64,000 bases of DNA from Dermacentor variabilis (Eukaryota; Arthropoda; Arachnida; Ixodida; Ixodidae). The DNA lies in contig NC_134568.1 of assembly GCF_050947875.1 (NCBI RefSeq), positions 255,571,778 through 255,635,777 on the forward strand, read 5' to 3'. Below, piece after piece: positions 43,925 to 56,739 of the stretch (positions within the stretch are counted from its first letter, which is position 1; each line of letters starts with the position of its first letter). The position numbers and the translations under genes were made by a program. Below the pieces are notes generated by a model. That model was not told the DNA's origin. It ran no database searches and worked only from the letters and a program-made list of their open reading frames with translations.

Positions 43925-44945
43925 GTAGCCTATTGCATGGCGAGCTCTCTTTCTTGCCTTCCTCCTTTTTCTGTTATTGACGGCGATGCTATACTGAGGT
44001 TCCCTTAGGGGATCTTCTTCATTACTACCTACTGTGGCCTCCTGAGCGCCCGTGGGCCCCCTAAAGAAGCAACAGTGAGACCAGCGAGTCGCCAGCCCAC
44101 TTCTCGTGCAAGCCTGTAATTGAAGTGGATCCCGTCTCGTTGAAAACCACCACACCTTCTCACTTCCCTGTTTACTTCGACAACCTCGAAGCCTTTCTCT
44201 CGGCTCATTTTCCATATCACCTCATTAGCAGCCACTACGGCTCTTTGTATGTGACTGTCACGTACAGGCACCTCCGGCATCGTGCACAAGCCAATCTGCA
44301 CCTGAGGGGATAGCTCGCGCAAGTCGTCCACCGCCTTCGCCAAGCGCTGGGCTAGTCCTGTTCCTTTCCTGTTTAGGACGTCATTTAGCCCACCTGCTAC
44401 TATGACAAGGTTGCGCACGTGGGCATTTTCCGCGAGCTTTTCTTTTGCTCGCTCCATGACAGAACCCAGTGTCCACCCTGGAAATGTCCCTACCGCCACT
44501 CTTTTATCGCCTTTCACCCTCGCCATAATTGCTCGTGAGCACCTACCCAGGTTTGAGTCACCGGCGATAATCACCATTTCACTCTCTCCTACCTCTCTCT
44601 GCTTCCCTTTGTCCTTTTCCGCATGATTCGGACTTGACAAGGGGCATTGACCCACGCGCTCCTGCTTTTTCCGCGGGGAGGCCTCAAGGTAGGTGCCGCT
44701 CTTTCCAGCTGCCCCCTCCCCCCATTGCACACATTCCACGTGCTTTGCTGACACTCCATCTCCTGTCACGTCGGGAGACTGCGTTCGATGGTCACGACCA
44801 TTGTCGTTCACAATGGTGGTCCTGTTCAGATTTTCCTCGGCTGCTTGAAGTCTTTTTTTCCACTACCTTCCGTGCATCACGCTCCATATTTAGCTCAGTT
44901 TTCAGCTCTTCAACCTGTTTGGCAAGCTCATACAAAGACATGCTC
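43925..44945 (-). mobile_element. LINE with SGNH ORF1: 5' part
   Basis: Continuation of the LINE at 33676-37096, separated from it by the 6.8-kb LTR element. Removing that element and one GTAG copy joins the ORF2 frame as AIGY then INMQGG. Contains ORF1 (44029-44941) and the start of ORF2. Confidence 0.85.
44029..44811 (-). CDS. LINE ORF1 with SGNH-hydrolase (esterase-like) domain
   Basis: 260 codons. SGNH blocks are visible: block I as GDSN (84-87) within VIIAGDSNLGR, block III as GGLND (140-144) within LVIVAGGLNDVL, block V as DGIH (226-229) within FQRDGIHFN. Ser86, Asn143 and the Asp226/His229 pair are thus all present. ORF1 esterases of this kind are known in CR1-type LINEs. A Lys/Glu-rich coiled segment (YELAKQVEELKTELNMERDA) starts at an ATG at 44941 in another frame, so one frameshift near 44811 probably separates an N-terminal coiled coil from the esterase. 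Confidence 0.75.
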   Translation of the reverse strand: MNDNGRDHRTQSPDVTGDGVSAKHVECVQWGEGAAGKSGTYLEASPRKKQERVGQCPLSSPNHAEKDKGKQREVGESEMVIIAGDSNLGRCSRAIMARVKGDKRVAVGTFPGWTLGSVMERAKEKLAENAHVRNLVIVAGGLNDVLNRKGTGLAQRLAKAVDDLRELSPQVQIGLCTMPEVPVRDSHIQRAVVAANEVIWKMSREKGFEVVEVNREVRRCGGFQRDGIHFNYRLAREVGWRLAGLTVASLGGPRALRRPQ

Positions 44946-45920
44946 ATCCATCAGAGATATCGGTTGCGAGTGCCGCGATGCGGAGAAGAGCCGGCCACGG
45001 CCCCCCACTGAACTTATGCTCTCTGGGTGCGAATGGGATGGCCAGAGCGAAACCTTCCAGCGCGCGCAATCTCGGAGGCCATGCACGGGCGGTGGAATGG
45101 GACTCACCGATCGCGCCCGCAATATCGTGGAAGTTTTGCCACTTTTGCCGCGGCGCGGTCATGCCTTGCATTTTCCTTGCATTTTCCATGTATTGCACGG
45201 CTTTTTCTAATGCAAATACTATAATGCTATAATAATGCAGAGCACGTGCCTTCTGGCAAAAACCGATACGCACAGGATTTAAATCCTTAAAATGTTGCAA
45301 AGTAATTCTCACCAAAGTTTTAAAAGCAATCAATGCCGCAGAGACTTAAGGTATGACACGTTTGCGCACGTGTTCAACCACGCGTCCACGCTCTCACTTT
45401 CGTACCAACACACACACAGTAAAACCACTACTAGCTATCAGTCTTGACACTTCCAAGCTACTATTTAAAGGCTATAAAGACTCGACGTCCCACCTGGTTG
45501 CACGTGCTGAAGCACGTGGCGCGAACGGGCGCTCTGACTTTCCTGCAAAACCAAATGTACACGAAACACGCCCGCGCGCACGAAATAACTAGAGATACAA
45601 AAAAGAAGAAAACTTCCCAATTATTATTTAAAGACTAAAAAAAATTAGCAAATCAAAAACAGAAGCAAGCTCAAAGCATGCACAAAAACTTATGATTTCG
45701 TCGCCGCCACGGAGCCCTATAAACAGCACGTCCATCCGCCACAAAATCTGAAGCCAACAACCCCGAGTCGCGCCAGCGTGAGAGCGCCGCACGCGGGGTA
45801 AAATTCAACTAGCCGGGTGTACATCTCTCCCCTCTCTCGTTAACACTACCTTGACTGAATCTTGCCCTGCGCGTGTTTGGGCATGTTTCGTACCGCGCGC
45901 GGTGTGTGCCTATGTGCCTA
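44946..45920. other. Unassigned, possibly LINE 5' UTR
   Basis: No gene recognised. The part next to 44945 may be the 5' UTR of the SGNH-ORF1 LINE. Confidence 0.35.
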
Positions 45921-45934
45921 TGTGCGTGTGTGTG

Positions 45935-45984
<50 letters not shown>

Positions 45985-46054
45985 TGCGCGTGTGCGTGTG
46001 CGTGCGCGTGTGCGTGTGCGTGCGTGTGCGTGCGTGTGTGCGTGCGTGCGTGTG
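45921..46054 (+). repeat. (GT)n / (GTGC)n microsatellite
   Basis: Alternating GT and GTGC/GCGT units over about 134 bp. Open frames across it are artefacts of the repeat. Confidence 0.95.
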
Positions 46055-46091
46055 TTTCCGGGGGTGGGGGCTGAGACCCCACCCCCGGAAA
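46055..46091. repeat. Perfect 15-bp G/C-rich hairpin
   Basis: TTTCCGGGGGTGGGG, loop GCTGAGA, then the exact complement. It directly abuts the GT microsatellite and is followed by C-rich sequence (46092-46133). Confidence 0.85.
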
Positions 46092-46184
46092 TTTTTCAGA
46101 GGGTGCTCGGGCCCCGGAGCCTCCCCCCCCCCTACAACGTCAGAAAACAATGTGGTGTGATTAAACTATAGAAACTTGCAGACA

Positions 46185-46290
46185 CAAGGAGGGAATAGCT
46201 GGCGCAAGACAGGGGTAATTGTACATCGCTGGGAGAGGCCCGTGTCCTGCAGTGGACATAATTAAAATGATGATTATGATGATGATATCG
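46185..46290 (+). mobile_element. LINE 3' terminus fragment
   Basis: CAAGACAGGGGTAATTG, CGCTGGGAGAGGCCCGTGTC and CTGCAGTGGACATAA followed by a (ATGATG)n-like tail. This matches the 3' end typical of an arthropod LINE family; about 100 bp remain. Recognised from memory of the family, so moderate confidence. Confidence 0.55.
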
Positions 46291-47145
46291 CTCTTATGTC
46301 ATATCTCACATCGCTCCCAATGGCAGACTTTTGGAGTCCGTAGTTATTTCCTTCCTTCATGGTGGCGTTCGTAATCCAGGACATGCGAAGATGCCATTAG
46401 TGCGCTATGCCCATTGAATGCTCCATCGCTCGGTGCTATTGTTATCCGCCTAGCACTTCTTCCTCTTCACTCAATTAGCTCGCATACTGTCGCGTTGGTG
46501 TATCATGCTGGCGGCGAAAGGTAGCAAAACGTAACAAGGCGAAACGACAAGGCATGACCAAGAAACTAGCAGGCATAGAGAACTTGTCCTTCCCTATACT
46601 GTCATGTCTTGTTGCGCTGCCAACTTTTGTCACCATATGAAACAGGCTACAGCCCATGCATAGTATACATGTATGCCGTGTTTGTATGAGAGCAGTTCGT
46701 TTCTGAGAACCCGCGCAATACCGGACGACGCAAGACGTGCGCGCACTAGGCTCGCGGCCGCTTTTATCTCCGCGTCGGCAGCTGCTGGAAACCCCTCGCG
46801 GGGCAGCGAAGCCGTACAGCTTAGCGCACGCAGAGGGTTTCGCCTCGGCAGGAGGCCACGCACCGCACGGTTTACGGAGCTTTCCGCCACGGGTGCCACG
46901 CCGCCGTTGCTCTCGTCTCCGGAGGCTCGGCGAATCCAGCACGAAGCGCGCACCAAGCCAATGTGACCCAATGTTGGCTGGTGTGCGTAAGATCTGGAAG
47001 ACGCGGTCCCACGGTCCTTTCCTAGACCTTGGGTGGGGGGTCCTTCCACTGACTGGCATCGGGTGAACTGAAGCACGAGCTGCTTAGTCGCATACACCGA
47101 TGCCCTATATAGGGAATCGCTGTATCCCGCCCAGTCTATATATAT
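46291..47145. other. Unassigned, GC-rich in part
   Basis: A GC-rich patch at 46680-46960 has overlapping ORFs on both strands but no domain I recognise. Confidence 0.35.
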
Positions 47146-47219
47146 TGCTACGAATGAAGAATGAGTCTATTTACAGTGAAAATGGTAGGGAAGACATGGG
47201 ACGATCCGAAACAGCCGAT
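47146..47219 (-). repeat. Terminal repeat (3' LTR end)
   Basis: Matches 52454-52527 with about ten differences. Only 74 bp are shared; sequence beyond it (47220 onward) does not continue in the other copy, so the LTR is either very short or truncated. Both ends abut TATATA-type sequence. Confidence 0.65.
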
Positions 47220-47316
47220 CACTCCGAAAACCTCGCGCCGCTTCTTCTTTCTCTTCCACGCTTCTCCGGTGCGGCGTTACACTTTCCTCCGGGGCAGACG
47301 AAGCTCACCGAGCGAG

Positions 47317-48708
47317 TCAGAGTGCGCGATGATGGTACGGTTTCAATCGTGCGACGTGCATACCTTGCGTCTTGCGTGAACGGCGGTTGTCAGCCGCCAC
47401 TTTAGCGATGACATAGGTCACTTCACTCAAGCATTTGAGAATGACGAACGGGCCCGAATACTTGGACAGAAGCTTTTGGCAAAGTCCCCTTTTCCGAACC
47501 GGTGTCACAGCCACACGAAGTCGCCGGTGGCGAATCTGAAGGGCAGATAATGTGCGTCGTAGCGAGCCTTAGCATGAACATGCGACGAGAGGGTTCTGAG
47601 CCGGGCAAGTCGACGAGCTCCTTCGGCACAACACAATATCTGCGTGACAGAAGCATCGTCGTTAGGTGAAAAAGGAAGTATGGTGTCGAGAAAACTTTGA
47701 GAATGGCGAGCGTAGAGGAGAAAGAAAGGTGCGTATCCTGTGACTTCATGCTTGGCTGTGTTGAAGGCTGACGTGATGAACGGTAATATGGCATCCCAGT
47801 TCTTATGATCCACTGAGACATACGCGTACATTGAAAGCATGTTGACGAGGCTACGATTGGTGCGCTCGGTTAGACCATTGGTTTGCGAATTTGTGAGGAG
47901 TGGAATGATGATATTGAGTTCCACAAAGGCGTAGCAACTCTTCCACGACGTCAGCGGTGAACTACCGGCCGCGATCATTTATCACCACACGAGGAGCTCC
48001 GTGGCGGAGGATAATCTAATGCAGAAGAAACCCCGAAACATCGGATGCTGTAGCCGAGACACGTGCCATTGTTTCAGTATAATGTGTTAAATAAGCCACG
48101 CACACGTTTATCCAGCGGCCGCCAATGGAAGACTTGGGGAGAGGACCGCGTAAATATACACCCACTTTCTCAAAAGATGAAGTCGGCGGTCGAACCGGTT
48201 GCAGTGTTCCTGAAGGAGCTGTAGTCGGTTGTTTGTGGCGTTGGCAGACGTCACAGCTGGCGACATACTGCTTGGTTGTCTTCCACGATTGAGGCCAATA
48301 GAAACGTAGTCGGAGGCGGTGGAGCGTTCGAGCGAATCCAAGGTGACCGGATGTAAGGTCGTCGTGCATGGTCCGAAGTACAGCAAGGCGCAGGCATTTT
48401 GGGACGACGAGCAGCAGTGGAGCACCGTTGTTTGAATAATTCTTGTGGTAAAGCAAACCGTCCTGAATCACAAATGGCGTAGCCCGTTCAGACCTGGGGG
48501 TCGCATCTATAATCGGCTTTAGTGAAGGGTCGCGCTTTTGTTCGTTCATGAAGACAGCAAAGTTCGATGAGATTGTAGTTAAGTAGTCATCGAAATCGTC
48601 ATCATCAGTACCCTCGCTCTGACAGGGAAGACGAGATGAGCAGTCGGCATCTGTGTGGCACCGAGCGCTCTTATAAGCAACAGAAAAGTGGTATTCTTGA
48701 AGACGCAA
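47317..48708 (-). pseudogene. gypsy integrase remnant
   Basis: Zinc-binding part with HDDLTSGHLGFARTLHRLR and CDVCQRHK near 48230-48360. The first catalytic position reads VYLRGPLP where a V-D-x-x-GPLP is expected, so Asp is replaced. After a break: TNSQTNGLTERTNRSL (Glu site, near 47860) and a C-terminal SGPFVILKCLSEVTY. At least three frame changes. Confidence 0.8.
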
Positions 48709-48753
48709 GGCCCACCCAGCTAACCGCCTGGCTGGGTCACGCAGTCCAACGAG

Positions 48754-49119
48754 CTAGCAGAGAGAATGATGGTCGTTGACAATCTTGAAATGGCGGCCAT
48801 ACAAATAATATCTGAACTTATGGATGGCGAAAACAACAGCAAGACATTGCAGTTCCGTGACTGTGTAATTGCTTTCTGCTTTCGTCAAAGTACGACTTGT
48901 GCACGGAACGACGTGTTGGCGTCCGTCATGAAACTGGACGAGCACAACACCAATGCCCATACAAGTTGCATCAGTATGCAGTTCGGTGAACGCCTCCGTA
49001 TCGAAATGGCGAAGCAGTGGCCCAGAGGTGAGCAAAACTTCAGCGGCTGGAAAGCAGTCTCGCACTGAGTGGACCATATGCAGGAAGTGTACTTGCGGAG
49101 CAGGTAAATCAGTGGACAA
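48754..49119 (-). pseudogene. gypsy RNase H remnant
   Basis: ELHTDATCMGIGVVLVQ carries the first Asp, VTELQCLAVVFAI the Glu, and IVNDHHSLC the position of the last Asp (VTDHHSLC expected). Open over 121 codons. Confidence 0.8.
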
Positions 49120-49508
49120 GCAAGCTGGGCGAACTCTTTAATAAACCTGCGAAAATAAGAACAAAGGCCCAGGAAACTTCTGAGGTCTTTCACTGTCTTC
49201 GGCTGCTTAAAGTAGCGAACAGCAGAAATCTTTTGGGTATCTGGCCGTATACCGTCCTTGTCGACGAGATATCCCAGCACAAGGGCTTGACGCTCACCGA
49301 AACGACACTTCTTAGAGTTTAATATGAGGCCAGCCTGTCGGATGTAGTCCAAAACAACGCCAAGCCGCTGGTTGTGCTCGTGGAAAGCTCGGCCGAAAAT
49401 AATCACGTCATCTAAATAATACATGCAAATCTCCCATTTGAGACCGAAGAAGATGGAGTCCATAAATCGCTCGAAGGTTGCTGGGGCATTACATAAGCCA
49501 AACGGCAT
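48885..49508 (-). pseudogene. gypsy RT, catalytic half
   Basis: MPFGLCNAPATFERFMD, then YYLDDVIIF with an intact YLDD, then LGYLVDKDGI and FLGLCSYFRRFI of the connection domain. 207 codons open. It is separated from the N-terminal RT half (49562-49954) by a frame change near 49530. Confidence 0.85.
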
Positions 49509-49561
49509 GACTCATGAACTCATAGAGTCCATCAGGCGTAACAAAAGTGGTCTTTTCTCTG

Positions 49562-49954
49562 TCAGACGGGTGCATCGGTATCTGCCATTACCATGGACCG
49601 GAGGTCAACTGATGAAAAGTATGAGGTGTAGTGAAGGCAGTCAACAGCATCGTCAATGCGTGGTAAGGGATGCACGCAGTTCTTTGTGACGGCATTCAGG
49701 CAGCGGTAGGCGACATAAAATCTCCACGAGTTGTCTTTCTTTTTCACTAGTACAACAGGAGCTGCCCAAGGACTGCAAGACTCCCGAATAACACCTCCCT
49801 GCAGCATGACATTGACCTGTTCGGCGATCACTTTTCTTTCCGTGGGTGATACGCGATAGGGTTTCTGGCGTATCGGAGTCGTACCCTGTGTTGATGCGGT
49901 GGTGCATGCGGGATTCCGGCAACATCCGAGAACGCTCGCGTTCAGTAAAATCAA
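49562..49954 (-). pseudogene. gypsy RT, N-terminal half
   Basis: PYRVSPTERKVIAEQVNVML, SPWAAPVVLVKKKD and HPLPRIDDAVDCL are the first RT motifs of Ty3/gypsy elements. The first catalytic Asp region reads FSSVDLRS, with sequence lost after it. Confidence 0.8.
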
Positions 49955-50423
49955 ATACTGACGTGTAGCAAGCGAGCACTTGTTGGAGTACGTTTTGCTC
50001 GGAAGACGACAACGACTTATTTATCATACGTCGCAAGTGACCCGTATAGTTGAGCAATGGTCGACTGATGTCTGAAGACACTGCAACTGTTCGTACATCA
50101 ATCGTGGCTTGCTCCTCAAATGTTGCCAGTTTAAGTCCGACTGGCAGGGTAACAGACTCCGTAGAAGCGTTCACTGTCCACAAGAAAGCGCGCCCGTCAA
50201 TGGCTTGAACAACAGATCGAGGGACCAACACATTAATCGCATCGTTATGATCTGGCTCGACAAGAGCGCTGCATGATCCCATCCGTACACGTGAACAACT
50301 CACGGGAACAAAGATAGATGTCCGACCAGGCAGTAACACATCTTGAGACAGTGAAAACACGTCGGCTTGATCGGTCTGCAAATCATCAAGTATGGCGATT
50401 GGCAATGTGCTCCTTAGTAAAAT

Positions 50424-50744
50424 CTATCCAGTCCCACAGTCAAGTGTAGCGCTGCATTCACGTAAGAAGTCTATGCCTAAAATAACATCATGAGTTGCGT
50501 GGACCAATACAGTGAACTCGGCTTTAAAGATCTGTCCTCCGAGCGCAACCAAAACCGAAGAAACACCAACAGGGCGCCAACTCCACGAAAATATTTTTCT
50601 TTGCGATCCCACGCGAACATAACTTTCTGTCCTAAGCAATTTTGGAAGCGAAGGCTCATAACAGAAATAGCGGCACCCTTTTCGACAAGAGCAGTAGTAT
50701 TTACACACACACACACACGCGCGCGCGCACGCACGCGCACGCAC

Positions 50745-50801
<57 letters not shown>

Positions 50802-50836
50802 TGCACGCACCGCACGCACGCCTTGTTCTTCAGCAT
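50424..50836 (-). pseudogene. gypsy protease region with microsatellite
   Basis: The protease core reads ALVEKGAAISVMS where ALVDTGA is expected, so the catalytic Asp-Thr is lost. Downstream HDVILGIDFLRECSATLDC matches the second half of retropepsins. The stretch just upstream is a GCAC microsatellite. Confidence 0.75.
50703..50820. repeat. (AC)n / (GCAC)n microsatellite in gypsy element
   Basis: 118 bp of CA then GCAC units, expanded between the zinc-knuckle and protease coding parts. Confidence 0.95.
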
Positions 50837-51467
50837 AACAGCAGACGGAGGAATTGGCGAGTCTGACCGTCCCGCGGCCGCACCTCCATCGGCCGCACCA
50901 GCTAGTGTTTCCCAGCTGCGGCGGGGAAGGCGAACGGCGCAGTCGGGTTGCTCGGAGACAGGGGATTAATCGCGCGATTGGTGCAACCATTGTTGCCGTA
51001 GAGGATGGACTCCAAATGGAGGGGCACGTCTTCGTGCACACAGCTGTGTACGCCGAAAGACGTGGCCCTCGCTGCGGGCAGTGGCGACAAAAGCGCCGGC
51101 GTAGCAGACGGGTAGGTCGCGGTTGAAACTAAATGGAGCAGGTACGCGTGGCGCCAGGTATGATTCCGCAGGAGCACGTCGTGGCATCAGGTATTCCGCA
51201 GGAACACGTCATGGTGTTGGGTAGTACTCTGTAGTATCCCGACGGACTGGTGAGGACTGGCAGCGACTGGGATTCGCTGGGTGAGACTGAAAGCTCGCGT
51301 TATCTGTATGGTTCTTCAGAAGGCGGTCGGCGCTCGATGCGATGTTCTCGCGACCAGGATAGTGGTTCGGGAATGCACTCGTCAAACGCGCACTGATAAC
51401 CATGGCGTATACTCCCTGAAGTCGTGCTAGCTCTTCTTGAACCATTAGACGCACGATACAGGCGACG

Positions 51468-52449
51468 TCATCGCAGGCAGCGACGTCCATACTTGCAACT
51501 GTGGTGACGTTGTCCAAGCGCCCGAACTTCGGTAAGATCCTTCAGGTCTTCAGAGCTTCGAACGCGCGACATTGCTGCCCGAATTCGGAAGGAGTGTTCA
51601 GGTTTTCTTTCGTTATTAAAAAAATTGTAGACGTCTTCAGCGCCGCCTTTTAATAGATGTCCAACATATTCGCGTTTACAATTCAGCATAGCTTCAATAT
51701 TTCAATATACGTTGTACACGTTTCACCAGGCAATTGGGCTCTGAGCGAAAGCTTGTGTTCCGCTTTCTTCTTGGAATTGGAGTCGCCAAAGCAGGCTTTC
51801 AATTCCTAGACAAAAGTTTCCCAAGTGGTTAGCACGCGTTCATGATTGTCAAGCCAAAGTAGAGCGGTACCGGCGAGAAAAAATGCAACGTTCACAAGCT
51901 GTGCTGACGTACTGTACTCCACTCGTTATGCCGGCTTACTCTGTCGTAGTGTCTCAGCCAGTCATCCACGTCTATCATCTGTTTTACCTGAGAATATACG
52001 TGGTTCCGGCGTCCAGTAGCTATAGGATGCCTTGGTCTCTGACTGGCTTGAACGATGCCTTCTTCGATTGTGTTCGTTGACAGGCTTGCTTGGGCGTCGG
52101 CCATAAATGTAAGCTCTGGTGGTAGTCCAGCCAGGCGTCTGCTTCTTCGAATGAATGAATTATAGGGTTTTACGTGCCAAAACCACTTTCTGATTATGAG
52201 GCACGCCGTAGTGGAGGACTCCGGAAATTTTGACCACGTGGGGTTCTTTAACGTGCACCTAAATCTAAGTACACGGGCGTTTTCGCATTTCGCCCCCATC
52301 GAAATGCAGCCGCCGTGGTCGGGATTCGATCCCGCGACCTCGTGCTCAGCAGCCCAACACCATAGCCACTGAGCAACCATGGCGGGTTGCTTCTTCGAAG
52401 ATGTTGTAGTACTGGTTTGTCCAGGACGACCAGTACGCAGCACTTCCAC
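51468..52449 (-). pseudogene. gypsy gag remnant
   Basis: After the SINE: RRLAGLPPELTFMADA (near 52120), then HYDRVSRHNEWSTV and, after a frame change, FFLAGTALLWLDNHE (near 51860), a typical Ty3/gypsy gag region. In-frame stops near 51808 and 51690. A SINE interrupts the N-terminus. Confidence 0.7.
52152..52387 (-). mobile_element. tRNA-derived SINE (Ruka-type), copy 3
   Basis: Flanked by a perfect 12-bp target duplication TGCTTCTTCGAA (52140-52151, 52388-52399). Box B-like GGGATCGAATCCC is intact; the body contains ACGTTAAAGAACCCC; the tail is ATTCATTCATTC on the minus strand. The best preserved copy in the window. Confidence 0.92.
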
Positions 52450-52453
52450 CCTT

Positions 52454-52527
52454 TGTTACGAATGAAGAATGGGTTTATTTACAGTGAAAATGGTAGAGAA
52501 GACATGAGACGGCCCGCAACAGCCGAT
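52454..52527 (-). repeat. Terminal repeat (5' LTR end)
   Basis: Counterpart of 47146-47219. The gag frame begins immediately inside it (minus strand, about 52449). Confidence 0.65.
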
Positions 52528-55141
<2,614 letters not shown>

Positions 55142-55652
55142 GAGCGGTGGGGGCGCATTCCTAAAGCAGAACGTGACAAATACAGACGAGCAGTAATTTT
55201 GCGAACAAGGGTACTTGTACTCGCATTGAAGTCAGTGAGTTGTGGGTCGGCCCGGAATCGCATTATTTTCGGGAACGGCCCACGTATTAAAAATGGTTGG
55301 TCTATGTCCATGGAGACGAGATCCGCGAGAACCTAGCCATAAACAGCTTGGCTGTAAAAAACTGGCACATCAATATATTTCGTTGCACACTTTGGGTACG
55401 CGTCTCTCGAAACTGGTGTCATCCTAAGAATTCGTTCAAAGTGGATTTGCCTTGCGAACTCACCGGCTACAATTTGTAAATTGCGCTATGTGCCCTAAAA
55501 TAATTAGGAGTTGGTTAGTAAAGGTTGGTTAATTCGTCAATCATGCATTTAGATTTCTTGTGAAAGTAACATCCACCTGTTCGAGCAATCCAGCTCAAGG
55601 ATTAGCATTGTTCTATCTGCCATAGGCATCAATTTTTAAAAATGATTTTGGT

Positions 55653-55774
55653 GTATGTATGTATGTATGTATGTATGTATGTATGTATGTATGTATGTAT
55701 GTATGTATGTATGTATGTATGTATGTATGTATGTATGTATGTATGTATGTATGTATGTATGTATGTATGTATGT
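55653..55774 (+). repeat. (GTAT)n microsatellite
   Basis: About 30 uninterrupted tetranucleotide units. Confidence 0.97.
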
Positions 55775-56739
55775 GCAAAGGATGTTGACAAACGGCATGG
55801 AAAAGTAATTTCGCCCCGGTAATGTGGAAGATCGCCGTTTCCGGGCTTCGCAGAAGGCTACACCAGCGATGCGCTTTGTTATTGAGTCAGGAGGAGCTCT
55901 TCAGCAGTGTCGCACGCGCGGTCTGGAGAACGCGTGGAAGCTGGTGGCGTTGGGAGCTGGCCCAGAAGAGCGGGCGGCGGCGCTCGCGCTCTGTCTAGGA
56001 CGGACCACGCGCGAAACATCACTAGGGCGTCAATGGGCATGCCTCGGCGGCAAAGGAGCGATTTCAGAGCAGGCGGGATCGTGCAACCCGATGCGCGGGC
56101 TCTTGAGCGACGGCGCCAGAGGCGCAGTCTGTCTTTGGACTGGCAGTTTTATGGGCCCGTCGGAGGCGAACCACGCGCAAGACGGCATTGTGCATCGGTG
56201 GGTGCGCTTCGGCGGGTATGCCCTTTACGGCATGCAGTGCGAGATTTTTAATTAAGGCGCGAGAGCGGGGCGACTCGGATGTTTCTTTCTCCGTAAGTGT
56301 TCTTGGAAACGCCGGGAGATTTTAACATGTCGCAGAGCAGAACGGTTTGTGGGTTATTGGTGTATTTGTTGTTTGGTGTTTTCTTTCTCTCCCCCTATTT
56401 CTCTTAATGTTCCGATAAACGCAGGGAGAGAGTGAGAGAAATAGTGACCAGTGAGTGACAGCCCAGTTGACCCAATATAAGGTCACTGGGGTGTCGTGAT
56501 TTGTCGTGAGGGTATTCGGGAGGAGCAACCGAAGGGTTATAACCTGGCTCCCGACCTCCCACGGGGGTTCCGGACGCAGGAAAGGTGCTCTGCACTTTCG
56601 TCTCTGTCGAGTGAAGGCGCCGGTCCCAGTGTAACCGAACGGTCTTGACGTGCGAGTGGTGTTATGCACTATCGGCTATGTCGATTTGTTAAGTCCGGCT
56701 AACAGTAAATAGCTGTCGATCTATATATTGCGTACATAA
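55775..56739. other. Unassigned, GC-rich then mixed
   Basis: Two overlapping ORFs on + (55824-56255) lack domains. No known repeat recognised. Confidence 0.4.

Larger units (their letters stand above)
37093..43928 (+). mobile_element. Complete Gmr1-like Ty3/gypsy LTR retrotransposon
   Basis: Target duplication GTAG (37093-37096, 43925-43928), LTRs 37097-37878 and 43143-43924, one gag-pol ORF 38234-42655. The pol order is protease, integrase, RT, RNase H, with integrase upstream of RT. Both LTRs are 782 bp and by eye differ only at two positions near their 3' ends. No env gene. Everything needed for transposition except a verified primer-binding site and polypurine tract is visible. Inserted in ORF2 of an older LINE, so it is the youngest layer here. 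Confidence 0.93.
47146..52527 (-). mobile_element. Decayed Ty3/gypsy retrotransposon, canonical order
   Basis: Terminal direct repeats of 74 bp (47146-47219 and 52454-52527) share TACGAATGAAGAATG, TTTACAGTGAAAATGGTAG and CAGCCGAT. Minus-strand order: gag (about 51500-52449), degenerate zinc knuckle near 51100, protease (50424-50700), RT (48885-49954), RNase H (48754-49119), integrase (47317-48708). Many frameshifts and stops. Interrupted by a SINE in gag and a microsatellite before the protease. Confidence 0.88.

Noticed and set aside
45851..46171. Cys/Val-rich and Ala/Arg-His-rich ORFs over the GT microsatellite
   Set aside because: Open only because the repeat period avoids stops; no biological protein pattern.
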